Shown: piece after piece, positions 31,927 to 39,910 of the stretch | Layout of the letters: each line of letters starts with the position of its first letter | Position numbering within the stretch: position 1 is the stretch's first letter | Assembly (NCBI GenBank): GCA_918026815.1 | Contig: CAKJVC010000200.1 | Span: 1 to 39,910 of the forward strand | Direction of reading: 5' to 3' | DNA: 39,910 bases | Source: Chalara sp. BL73 | Taxonomy: Eukaryota > Ascomycota > Leotiomycetes > Helotiales | The notes under the pieces: generated by a model | Told to the model about the DNA's origin: nothing | Databases searched by the model: none | The model's input: the letters and a program-made list of their open reading frames with translations, nothing else | Translations under genes and position numbers: made by a program

Positions 31927-32449
31927 TTACTTTTCTCTCCGGAAAAAGCTCGCTTTCGAGCTTTAAAAGCACGGCAGGTTGCTATTTAAATAGTTGTAAT
32001 TGTCAATACTTTTTTCCTATGCTTTAATCCAATTTTCTAGCTTTAAAAGCGGCCTTTTCGCGCTTGGGTTTTGTAAATAGAACGCTTTCAGCAAATGAAA
32101 AACGTATTTTAAGTTAAAAGCTAAATACTACTCGGGGTTTTTTTTTTAGCTTATTTAGCGAGCTTTGTACTTAAGCTTTTCACGCTTTAGTTTGCTAGTT
32201 AACACTTTTTTCAGTTTTTACTTCAGCTCGTTTTGAATTACAATTAGCTTAGCTTTTTCCGCAACTTGTTTTGGCAAAAAAGCATTTTTTGCTTTACGCA
32301 AACGATCGGCTAAAAACACGAAGTGTATTTTTATAAAGCTCGGAAGCTTTAATCGGAAAAAATAGCTTTTTTAAGCAATAATAAGCCAAAAACTTTTTAT
32401 TTAAAAATCGAGCTTAACACTAAGCCGTTTTCTGCGCTAGTTTTTTGCT

Positions 32450-33130
32450 AACACGTAAATATAATTATTTACGCCAAAATCTACTAATCGACAACGCTTG
32501 TTAGCGCTTTTAGCGTGTATTTCTTGTGTTCGTTGCAAGTATTTTTTAGTTTTTTTTTATGTTTCGTGCATTTTTTGTGCATATACTTGAGCTTTTTCTC
32601 GGTTAAGCTTTTCTCGCGCGTTTTTAAGTGCTTTTTCTGCGAGTTTTCAGTTTTAAAACGTGCTCGGTTTGTAGCTGTATTAAACTTCGAACGAAAACAT
32701 TATTTTTAGGCTTTTGTGCAGTAACGTAAGCTGCGCGTAGTTTACTATAGAAATCAGCTCCGGCTAGTCGTTTTAATAGTAATTAATAAAAAACTTAAGC
32801 CGTATATTAATATACTAGTTAACAATTTTTGTTTAACTGTTTATTTGAAAATAATATACTGTAAAAAGCTTTAGTTTTACTTTTAAAATACGCGTAAACT
32901 TGTTTCAAAACGACGAAATAAACTAAAAGCTTTTATTTGACACTATTATTTAGAAAGCTCCGTAACGGCAATAAATACGCTCGATGTATATACGAGCTAT
33001 ATTTCGAGCATTTGCCGACTTCGAACAAAAAATCGATACTGCTTATTTGCAAAATTTATCGACTACTACAAAAAGATTGTTGTGCTCGTTTTTTGCTGCA
33101 AGGAACGACTTATAATTTATAGACACGTGC
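32450..33130 (-). pseudogene. integrase relic of element C
   Basis: The minus strand from about 33120 reads NYKSFLAAKNEHNNLFVVVD, then KFCK, a stop, AVSIFCSKSANARNIARIYT and ERIYCRYGAF. This is the integrase core pattern D----P----Y----VVVDR-SK followed by A---F---I----G-P. Function was insertion of the cDNA copy. Stops and loss of key residues make it inactive. The open plus-strand frames at 32515 and 32937 are its antisense. Confidence 0.65.
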
Positions 33131-33699
33131 TGCTATAGCCGGTCGGAAATCGAAAACGAGTGCAAATAGCTAAGCGTGCAGTTACGTGGTACTGTTGCTT
33201 TTCGGCATGCTTTATATAAGTAAACGTAGTTAAACACGTCGTTTAAAAAACTTTTCTACTAATAGTTTTAAACAACAAAAAGCTTCGTTTTAAAAATTCT
33301 TGAATGCGCTGTCGACACTTAAGTATAGACTTTATTCAAAAGCTGAGCGCGAAGCGTTTTTTTTGTCGGTACTACGAGTTTTCTTTGCTATAAAAACAGC
33401 TCGTTTTTCAGTTTTTAGTTTTGAGTTTTAACACGAGTTTAAACACGTATAAGCTTCAGTTCGGTGCTTTTTCTGTTTGTTCCAAACAGCTAGTTTACTA
33501 GATTAAAGTTTCCGGGAGCAAAACGGTTTTTTTTCGAACGCTCGGCTTAGCTTTCGAGTGCAGCTATAAACAACTGAGCTAAAATACAAGTATTTACTCG
33601 GTCGAAGCTTAGCAAAACTTAGTCGCGAGTCTTTTTTTTTAAAGCGTTTTAAAAAGCTACGTTTTGCTTTTTTTTTGTTAAAGCATCCGCTTTTTTGTT

Positions 33700-35200
33700 A
33701 GCTTTTTTTAAACGGTACATAATATTGAAATAAAACTCAAAAAGCATTTCCGCTTAACGAGCTTAGCAAACATTCAGCGCTTTGTTTGTTATGAAATACT
33801 CGAGTGTTTTATAATTAATAAACACTTGAATAAAAAAAGTAGTGCTTGCTAAGTCCGCTCGCTACTGTGTTAGCGAGCGTACAATAGCTAGCATTTTTTT
33901 GTCGTGTATTTAGTAATTAAGCTTTGCAAGTGTTATAGTTTTTAAAAAGTACTTTACAGAAAGCTATAAGTTTTTAAAACTTTTGCGTTGTAAAAACACT
34001 TTTGTTACGATTTCGTCGCTCGCGTTTGTTTTTACTAAGCTTTTAAGCTTGTAGTCGTAATGCTGCAGCACGAAAACGGCTGTTAAAAACTTTTTAAGCA
34101 ACGCAAATGCTTTTTAGCAGTTTTTGTTAAACTTGAAAAAAACATTTTTTTTTGTAAACTGTGTTAAAAAAAATACTAAGCGCTCGTAATTTTTAATAAA
34201 ACGCCGGTAAAAGTTGCAAAACTCCAAAAACGACTGTACGCTGCGTACATTAGTTAGCTGAGCTCAGAAAACGATAGTTAAAATTTTATTAAAGTTTACT
34301 TTAATGCTTTTTGTTGTAATTATAAAGCTTAAATATTTAGTACGAGTCACGTGAAACTCTGTTTTCCGAATGTTTATTTGTAAACCGGCAGTTTGTAACC
34401 GGTCGAAAACTTTGCGAACATGTTTTATGTACTTGTGCTTACTGTTAAAGAAAATCAAAATATTATTTAAGTAAATTGTACAAAAGTTATTTAAATAGTC
34501 GAAAAACACGCTGTTTATATACTTTTAATACGTAGCCGAACTGTTTGTCAAGTTAAAAAAAAGCACTTTACACTTGTAAAAGCCGTAGCGCGTGCGAAAC
34601 GTCGTAAGCTTTTTTAAGTCAGGATTTATGCGTATACAGTAAAACGCTTAGCGAATATTAAGCTTAGTGTAGATTTTGGCTTTCGCTAAGCGTGCTAGCG
34701 TTTCGTTAATCAAAAAAAGCGAGTGTTGATTTTTCCGAGTAATCGAATTAAGCTTGCGGTAATTAATACAAAAGCAAAAGCTTTTATTTTTTTTTTTAAC
34801 AAAAAAAACTGAAAACGCAAAAAAAGCTTAGTTTTCGGCAATAAAGATTTTACTTAAATTTTCGAGCAAGTACTTTTTAACAGCGAAAAGCTTTTTTGTA
34901 GTTATTTTGTAAAAAAAGCTATAGCTTAAAAAATTTAGCTTTGTAAGTTCGATTTTGTAGTTTATTTTAAAGCGTAACAAAAGCAATTTGTCGGAAGCTT
35001 TTTTTAAAAACGTACTAAAACGATTTCGATAAAACTTAAAGATTTTAGCTTAAACAAAAGCTTCGTTTTTACTGTAATTTAGCTTTTTTATTAACACGTA
35101 GTTTTTCGAATTAAAAAAATTTCGAGTTTAGATTTTTCGTTTTTTTAGAATTTAATCGATTTTATACAAATTTGTTGCAAACACTAAATTGCTTTTTCGA
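33700..35200 (-). pseudogene. reverse transcriptase and RNase H relic of element C
   Basis: The 81-codon open segment 34509-34264 reads FFDYLNNFCTIYLNNILIFF, which is the RT active-site block FDYLDDFCTAYLDDILIFS with four Asp codons turned to Asn. It continues HIRKVFDRLQ-type thumb text (KHVRKVFDRLQTAGLQI). Downstream, RNase H reads LVKTNASDEIVTKVFLQ near 34040-33990 (from ETDASD--V-GVLSQ), then EYFITNKALN and FNIMYRLKKANKKADALT near 33700. The catalytic Asp to Asn changes are G-to-A on the coding strand, which is RIP seen from the other strand. Confidence 0.85.
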
Positions 35201-35353
35201 CGCGTGTAAAGCGTAAACGCGAGTGCGCTAATAAGCGCTATATTTACGCTTAGCAAAGTTTTGTCGATAGCTGTTTTCGCCGAAGTAGCGAGCTTAATGC
35301 TGTTTTGTTCCGAAAACAGGAATAACTGTTAAAGTTTAGTTAGTGCTAAAAGA

Positions 35354-35530
35354 ACGACTAGTGGCTCGAGCGCTTCGCGCTAGAAAGTAGAAAGCGCTCG
35401 AGCATTGTACTAAAAGCTAGGACGCGCGCGAGCTTCGCGCTGGGGGGTAGAAAGTGCTTGAGCTTTGTTAGTATTACTAGGAAACGCGCGAGCTTCGTGC
35501 TAAAAAGTAAAAAGCTTTTTTAGCACTAGT
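35354..35530. repeat. 60-bp tandem repeat in the pol region of element C, three copies
   Basis: CTTCGCGCT-like block at 35373, 35433 and 35493, exactly 60 bp apart. The unit also contains AGAAAGTAGAAAG, GCTCGAGC and CTAG blocks. Sixty bp is 20 codons, so the array would keep the frame. It lies between protease and RT, where fungal gypsy polyproteins often carry variable linkers. Confidence 0.8.
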
Positions 35531-35802
35531 TTTAAAAGCTCGTCAAACTGAACAGGCTTTGCTAAAATTGAAAAAACGATCAGAAGCTTTTGCACACAGC
35601 GTGTTAAAGTTTCGCGCTTAGCGATAGTTTGTTTTGCGTCGCGCTTGTTCGCATTTTCTTGTATTTTTTTGTCGAGCGCTTAAAAAACGAGCGAAGATTA
35701 AGTAACGAGAATAAGCTTATCGAAAAATTCTGTAAAAAAAAAACAGTCCGGCTATTTAATAATTCTATTTTTAACACTTAACTAAACGTTTTGTTGTTTT
35801 AG

Positions 35803-36198
35803 TTACTTACGTTTAATAATCACGTTGTAAAAATTCAAATTAGCAATAAAAAACGGCTGTTCCGAAAAACGTTTTTCGTCGACAGCAAAAAAAAGTAATA
35901 TAACATTGGTAATAAGCTTCGCGCGCTCGCTATCGAAGCTTTTTACTTTAATAAAAAAAAAAAGTTGAAAACGTCGAGCTTTGTACTTAGCAATTAGCTG
36001 CTCGGCCAGCAAACTGTAAATCAGAAAAAAAGCGTTTGTTTTAGTGTCGATAAAGCCCGAAATGCTGTAACAATATTTATTTTTTATTAAACTACAAAAA
36101 ATTGTAAAAGCATTTTCGCTTATAAAGCAACGTAAATCGAGAATAGCACGATTTTTTTTTTTTTTTTTAGTACGCTTTGAAAAAGAAACTTTTCTCAA
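35803..36198 (-). pseudogene. aspartic protease region of element C, still open
   Basis: 131 codons without a stop, although the frame is part of a dead polyprotein. It reads SGFIDTKTNAFFLIYSLLAE near the middle and ends NLNFYNVIIKRK. Retroviral-type proteases of fungal gypsy elements have A-ID-GAN----I near the active Asp and a DVIIGRKW-like C-terminal block; here NVIIKRK and the stop right after it (Trp position) are the decayed form. The protease cut the Gag-Pol polyprotein. Its start is not genuine, since the frame simply continues from gag. Confidence 0.65.
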
Positions 36199-36334
36199 AG
36201 CTTTTTTTTTCTCGACTTTTTTTTTTTTTCCGAGCTTAAACTGAGCGACTTTAGTTTTGCAAAGTCTTTCGCTAAGCTTAAAAAGCTTAGCTTTAGAAGC
36301 TTTAGCGCTATGTTTGGCTTGCGCGGCAAAAAAC

Positions 36335-36911
36335 AGCTTGTAGCGTAATAGCCTAGTTTTCCGCAGTTGTAGTATATGTTTGCAGCTACTATTTTTAAAG
36401 TTAACGAGCGTTTTTTGCTTGAAAAAGCCGAGTTTTAACGAGCTGGAAATAAAGTGGCGGTAGTTAAACTTTTGTTCGGCTTTTAGCTTTTCCGAGACAT
36501 ATTAGCAACGGCTTAAATAAAAAATTGCTAAAATGAAAATTGCTAAAGAGATTGCCGAGCTTGGCGAGTACAAAGCTGCTGTTTGGCTGTAACCGAGTTT
36601 TAGTAAACACCGTGGGCTAAGCTATAAAAACTAGCAAACGTAAGTTTCGTTAATCGACGAATAAAAGCTATCTGTAATTAAAAGCTCGGCTTTAGTTTTT
36701 AGAACATGTTTTTTTGCCGTTTCGAAACTGGGATGTTAGTTTTGTTTGCACAAAAAAAGAACTTGTATTTAAACTTAGCGAAACCTTTTGAATTTGTTAT
36801 ATAAAGTTTGTAATATTTTTTTTGTTGCTCGATTTGTTTGTTAGCGTTAACTATGTTTATAATAAGCGTTTCGAGCATTTTATTTACAGTTGTGTAAAAT
36901 ATAAATAACAA
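36335..36911 (-). pseudogene. gag relic of element C with decayed zinc knuckle
   Basis: The minus strand near 36395-36350 reads YYNCGKLGYYATSC, a CCHC knuckle (CYNCGK-GHYATSC) in which the first Cys (TGC to TAC) and the His (CAT to TAT) have been destroyed by single transitions. The 70-codon open frame 36911-36699 is upstream gag sequence without a recognisable motif. A full gag would need several hundred more codons than fit before 37040. Confidence 0.7.
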
Positions 36912-37039
36912 ATAGCTTATTTTGTTTACTAAAAAGCTTTAAGCTAAGCTTGTCGTTTTTCGAAATAAGTAATTCATTTTGTTTTGCTTAGTTTCGTACA
37001 TTTTTGAGTAACGCCGGAAAAAGCCGAATAGCTGAATTT

Positions 37040-37066
37040 CCTAACCTAACCTAACCTAACCTAACC
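37040..37066. repeat. (CCTAA)n telomere-like pentamer tract
   Basis: About five copies of CCTAA ending CCT. Read on the minus strand it is TTAGG, one G short of the chromosome's own TTAGGG, and it points the opposite way to the terminal telomere. It sits at the point where gypsy element C is cut off and unrelated subtelomeric sequence begins. Confidence 0.85.
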
Positions 37067-38246
37067 TCAATCCCAAAATGAACTTGACTGAAGTCCATTT
37101 GTTTCCCCATACAAACTTTAGCGTGGATTTGCCGAGGAAGGTCAAGTCCATTTAACTAAGTTCATTTATTAGGGTTACGCCAAGGAGAGCCGCTAAACGG
37201 CTGAAAATCGAATATATAATGCATTATGCGTATGCGACATTATTCTAACTAATATTTTAACTATAACTCCATTATTTAAGTAACAGTCTAAAGTTAGTAT
37301 TAACGTCGTCAAGTTTTAATAGGAAAAAAGAAATGCACAAACTAAGTAAACAAATCTTTCAGGTGTTAACATAAAGCGTGTATAAAAAAGCATAAAAGCA
37401 TAAACACGGAACGTGGAAATTAGATCGGCATAGCAATATAGGTTTTTTATTACATATGTTCAGACCGCGCTATGTTTTAAACGCGTATAAAAGCACGAAG
37501 AGTAAAATAAGTAAACATGTTTTATTAAAACTATTTTGAAATCAATTTTATAGGTTATAACTATAGATTTATTTGTGCATTTTCTAGAGCAGCAAGTTGT
37601 AGTTTGTTCCGAATGCAAAATCGATGTATTACTCGACTATATCAACATTCATTTAACAAATAAAAATATATATAATATGCGAAAAGAAACGCGAAATCGA
37701 GTTATTTAAAAAGTAAAACGAATACCGAGTTTAATACAGCAAAAGTCGGGATTAAATTCAATAAACTTCCTTTTCGCAAATAATTTTTTTATTTTAGAAT
37801 TGCAAAAACCTAAGAACGATAGTATAAAATGTCAATTTAAAGATTTGCAAAGCAAGTCGTGTTAATATATTAGTTGTTAGTTACGCAAGATCCGAAAGCA
37901 TTGTCGTAAAAAGCATAAATAAAAGAATCTAACAAGGAAAAGTAAGCCTCTACATAAGGCGGGGTGCCCATTGACGTCTTTGGGCAGTCCGTTTTGGGCC
38001 TAGCTCGCTAAAATAGGGTTAGCGAGTCCGTCAATGGGCACGTCAATAGGCGGTGTGAAAACTTAAATTTACTCACTTCATATAATATGAAATATCTGAA
38101 ATTACGCTTTAATCAACTTCAATAAGCATCTGTTACGTGCCAAACCATTCCAATGTGCAACAAAAAAAGTAATGTATAAAGGTACTTATCGGGTTTAAAG
38201 TCGCTTAAAGTTAAATCAGGCCGAAGTTCAGGCAGAAACCAGCAAC
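37067..38246. other. Subtelomeric noncoding DNA with two inverted repeats
   Basis: No gene is seen. Structure: an imperfect inverted repeat at about 37070-37170 (AAATGAACTT at 37075 against AAGTTCATTT at 37160, with AAGTCCATTT in both arms) ending in TTAGGG at 37169; and a perfect stem-loop at 37964-38041. The rest is AT-rich but less RIP-like than the gypsy blocks. The 3' end must include the promoter of the OrsD-like relic. Confidence 0.5.
37964..38041. repeat. Two-tier stem-loop (13-bp outer and 8-bp inner perfect inverted repeats)
   Basis: The outer arms GTGCCCATTGACG (37964-37976) and CGTCAATGGGCAC (38029-38041) are perfectly complementary. Nested inside are CTCGCTAA (38004-38011) and TTAGCGAG (38019-38026). 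It is a GC-rich patch in AT-rich DNA. Could be a MITE-like palindrome, a structured RNA or a cruciform. Confidence 0.85.
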
Positions 38247-39786
38247 ATGGACGACTTTGAGTACAATTCGGACTACCAGGTGTTGTTTTGCAAAAAGCAT
38301 AAAACAGGTATTAAAAAGCTTGAAAAGCATTTAAAAAATGCTTATAGATTAAAAACAAAGAAAAAGCGACAGTCGATTTTAGACCAGTATACTTCGCTAG
38401 TTAAGCTGGACTCCAAAAATGTTCGACTACCACTATATAATTGCGCTCCGTTTAGCGCACTAGAAAAGCCATTAAAAAGTTAGTAGTGTTCTGATTCCAG
38501 CTGTAGTCACATATTCGTTAATTACAAGTCTATGCGTGGACATTGCAATAAAAAGCATGATTAGCAAATAACAAAAGCCGAGCCAACTTATTGGACCAGA
38601 GTTAAAGTACAAACGTTCTTTAGCGTTGGATTTCAGCGATACTTTATTGTAGCTAGCAAAGAAAGCCAAAAAGAAGCAGAATTGAAAAAAAATAACGAAA
38701 ATACACTGTTACGAAATCAGCTGCACCGGGAATTCGATGACGCAAACGAGCAAAACCGGAAAAAATTCAAAATTGCAAACCCAAAAACCGAAAAAAGTAA
38801 CAATACTAGTTAGTGGAGCTTTGTGCAATAGCGACTACATTTCGGCAGCCGCAACATCAGACGTATTGCTTATACAAGTAGGTTACCCGACCGAAAAAAT
38901 AAGCAATTGCAACGTGCTAGCGATATTGTTAGTCTGATAATCAAACAAACAGTCGAAAAGTTAAGTAGCTTACACGACAACACTCCGTATTAGTTACGAA
39001 CGGCGAATTCGACCGAGCGAGTAGAAAACCGTCCTATAGTGCGTTTGCAAAATAAAGATAGTTTAAATCGTTATATTGCTTATTTTCGGCGATTTGCGTG
39101 CTATTTGTTGCGTGTGTACGTAGCGCAAAAAAAGAGGGAAATGCGTAAAGGCGGCGAATCCGACAGCGGAAGCAAAAAATCGATACACGATAATAAAAAT
39201 GATTTTGTTAGTAAAATTAAAAGTAAAAAAAAAAGTGAAACTCCGCAGACTGCAGATAGTAAAAAGATTAATGTAATAAAAGACTGCTGCGAATTAACTA
39301 AATTTAGCTTAAAGCAGAAAAAGCAGCTGAAAAAAATAGTAAAGTTACTCGAACTGAAAAAAAACGACAGTATTCAAACCCAAAAAATAAGTAGACTTTT
39401 AATGTCGATAATTCTGCAAAGTCTAAAAAAGTATAACCGATTTAATAGTCTCGTTATTTATTTTGCTGCAGTTTTAAGCATTGTAAAAAAAAAGAACCGT
39501 TTAAAACGTAGCGATAAGTATTCGTATATACTTGCTGGTTTTATGTATTGTGTCCGCGTTTTGTTTGTCGAGTATACATTGCCAGCAGCTACTAAAAAAG
39601 AGCAAACGGCTAACGACATTAATCGTTTTTTTGCGTTGCAAAAAAAGTATTTTGTTGTTAGAAACTATAGCTTATGCAGCTTTCTGATTAAAATGCTTAA
39701 ATATAACAAAACTATAAGCATACAAAAAATCAACCAACCTAGCATTACTTAAACTTAGTCGAAAACGAATCGACCGGATAAAAATG
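38247..39786 (+). pseudogene. OrsD-like (DUF3505) subtelomeric gene, RIP-mutated and truncated by the telomere
   Basis: From ATG 38247 one single frame runs 1.5 kb to the telomere, with no frameshift. It shows the pattern of the fungal OrsD/DUF3505 family: VLFCKKHKTGIKKLEKHLKN (a C--H...HL---H element whose last His is now Tyr); a second zinc-finger-like block CSH...MRGHCNKKHD; YWTRVKVQTFF and FQRYFIV; LHFGSRNIRRIAYTSR; NSTERVENRPIVRLQNKDSL; RLLMSIILQSL; and YSYILAGFMYCVRVLF. Internal stops are at 38481, 38484, 38562, 38811, 38829, 38991, 39750 and 39756. Where I can compare with the family, TAG replaces Trp. The 3' part is missing: TTAGGG starts 39787 within the frame. Members of this family often sit near telomeres, some joined to helicase domains; their function is not known to me. 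Confidence 0.8.
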
Positions 39787-39910
39787 TTAGGGTTAGGGTT
39801 AGGGTTAGGGTTAGGGTTAGGGTTAGGGTTAGGGTTAGGGTTAGGGTTAGGGTTAGGGTTAGGGTTAGGGTTAGGGTTAGGGTTAGGGTTAGGGTTAGGG
39901 TTAGGGTTAG
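39787..39910 (+). repeat. Telomere, (TTAGGG)n
   Basis: 124 bp, 20.7 perfect copies of TTAGGG running to the window end, G-rich strand 5' to 3' toward the right, as at a right chromosome end. The junction with unique DNA is AAAATG/TTAGGG with no degenerate repeat zone. Confidence 0.99.

Larger units (their letters stand above)
31753..37030 (-). mobile_element. RIP-degraded Ty3/gypsy retrotransposon (element C), 5'-truncated
   Basis: Read right to left: gag zinc knuckle (about 36400-36340), protease (36198-35803), reverse transcriptase and RNase H (about 35200-33700), integrase (about 33130-32450), polypurine tract and 3' LTR (31926-31753). Decay is by C-to-T and G-to-A change. Protease and part of RT are still open. 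No 5' LTR, and not enough room for a full gag, exists before the (CCTAA)n tract at 37040, so the 5' side is missing. RT and protease motifs differ from elements A and B, making this a third gypsy lineage. Confidence 0.85.

Noticed and set aside
31748..31931. Solo-LTR status for the 31753-31926 LTR
   Set aside because: The flanks GTAAA and TTACT do not match, and a polypurine tract plus pol sequence is attached, so it is the 3' LTR of element C.

Overview
This window is the last ~39.9 kb of a chromosome of a filamentous ascomycete. It ends in about 20.7 uninterrupted copies of TTAGGG at 39787-39910. Supporting evidence for an ascomycete: short GT..AG introns of 61-73 bp, an O-methyltransferase and a P450 of fungal secondary-metabolism type, a SAT4/rhodopsin-like membrane-protein relic, and very strong repeat-induced point mutation (RIP). 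The RIP signature is extremely AT-rich DNA, loss of CpA/TpG, and tryptophan codons turned into stops. I cannot name the species.

Layout. (1) 1-16600 is an AT-rich repeat graveyard. Two RIP-killed Ty3/gypsy elements lie there, both read on the minus strand: a chromodomain element at 1-5637 with its 5' LTR at 5183-5637, and a second element at about 5640-12030. A 207-bp solo LTR (12036-12242, TSD TATAC) follows, then a RIP-killed Helitron-type PIF1 helicase on the plus strand (about 13560-15460) with a cysteine-rich ORF relic after it, then a second solo LTR family (16607-16906, TSD GTAAC). (2) 17040-26860 is an island of normal base composition. It holds an intact five-exon O-methyltransferase (18357-19775, +), a frameshifted SAT4-type pseudogene (20478-21341, +), a decayed pogo/Fot-type transposon (22058-23546) and an intact two-exon cytochrome P450 (23526-25434, -). 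The P450 and OMT look like the remains of a small secondary-metabolite locus. (3) 27169-30075 is a second copy of the 207-bp solo LTR, split by an intact Mutator-like element (27253-29944, 9-bp TSD, 630-aa transposase). (4) 30076-37030 is again RIP-degraded DNA with a third minus-strand gypsy element (3' LTR 31753-31926; INT, RNase H, RT, PR and gag zinc knuckle recognisable), cut off at its 5' side near a (CCTAA)n tract. (5) 37067-39786 is subtelomeric DNA with two inverted-repeat structures and an OrsD-like (DUF3505) gene relic. The reading frame of that relic runs directly into the telomere.

How it fits together. The window records a time series: old gypsy and Helitron copies destroyed by RIP, solo LTRs left by recombination, then recent insertions (the MULE, and the pogo element at the P450 3' end) that escaped heavy RIP. 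The strongest observations are the telomere capping a broken OrsD-like gene, the MULE inside an LTR whose empty-site paralogue is also in the window, and the pogo inverted repeat that supplies the last codons and stop of the P450. I found no tRNA, rRNA or CRISPR. I did not find evidence for a wholly new biological system.
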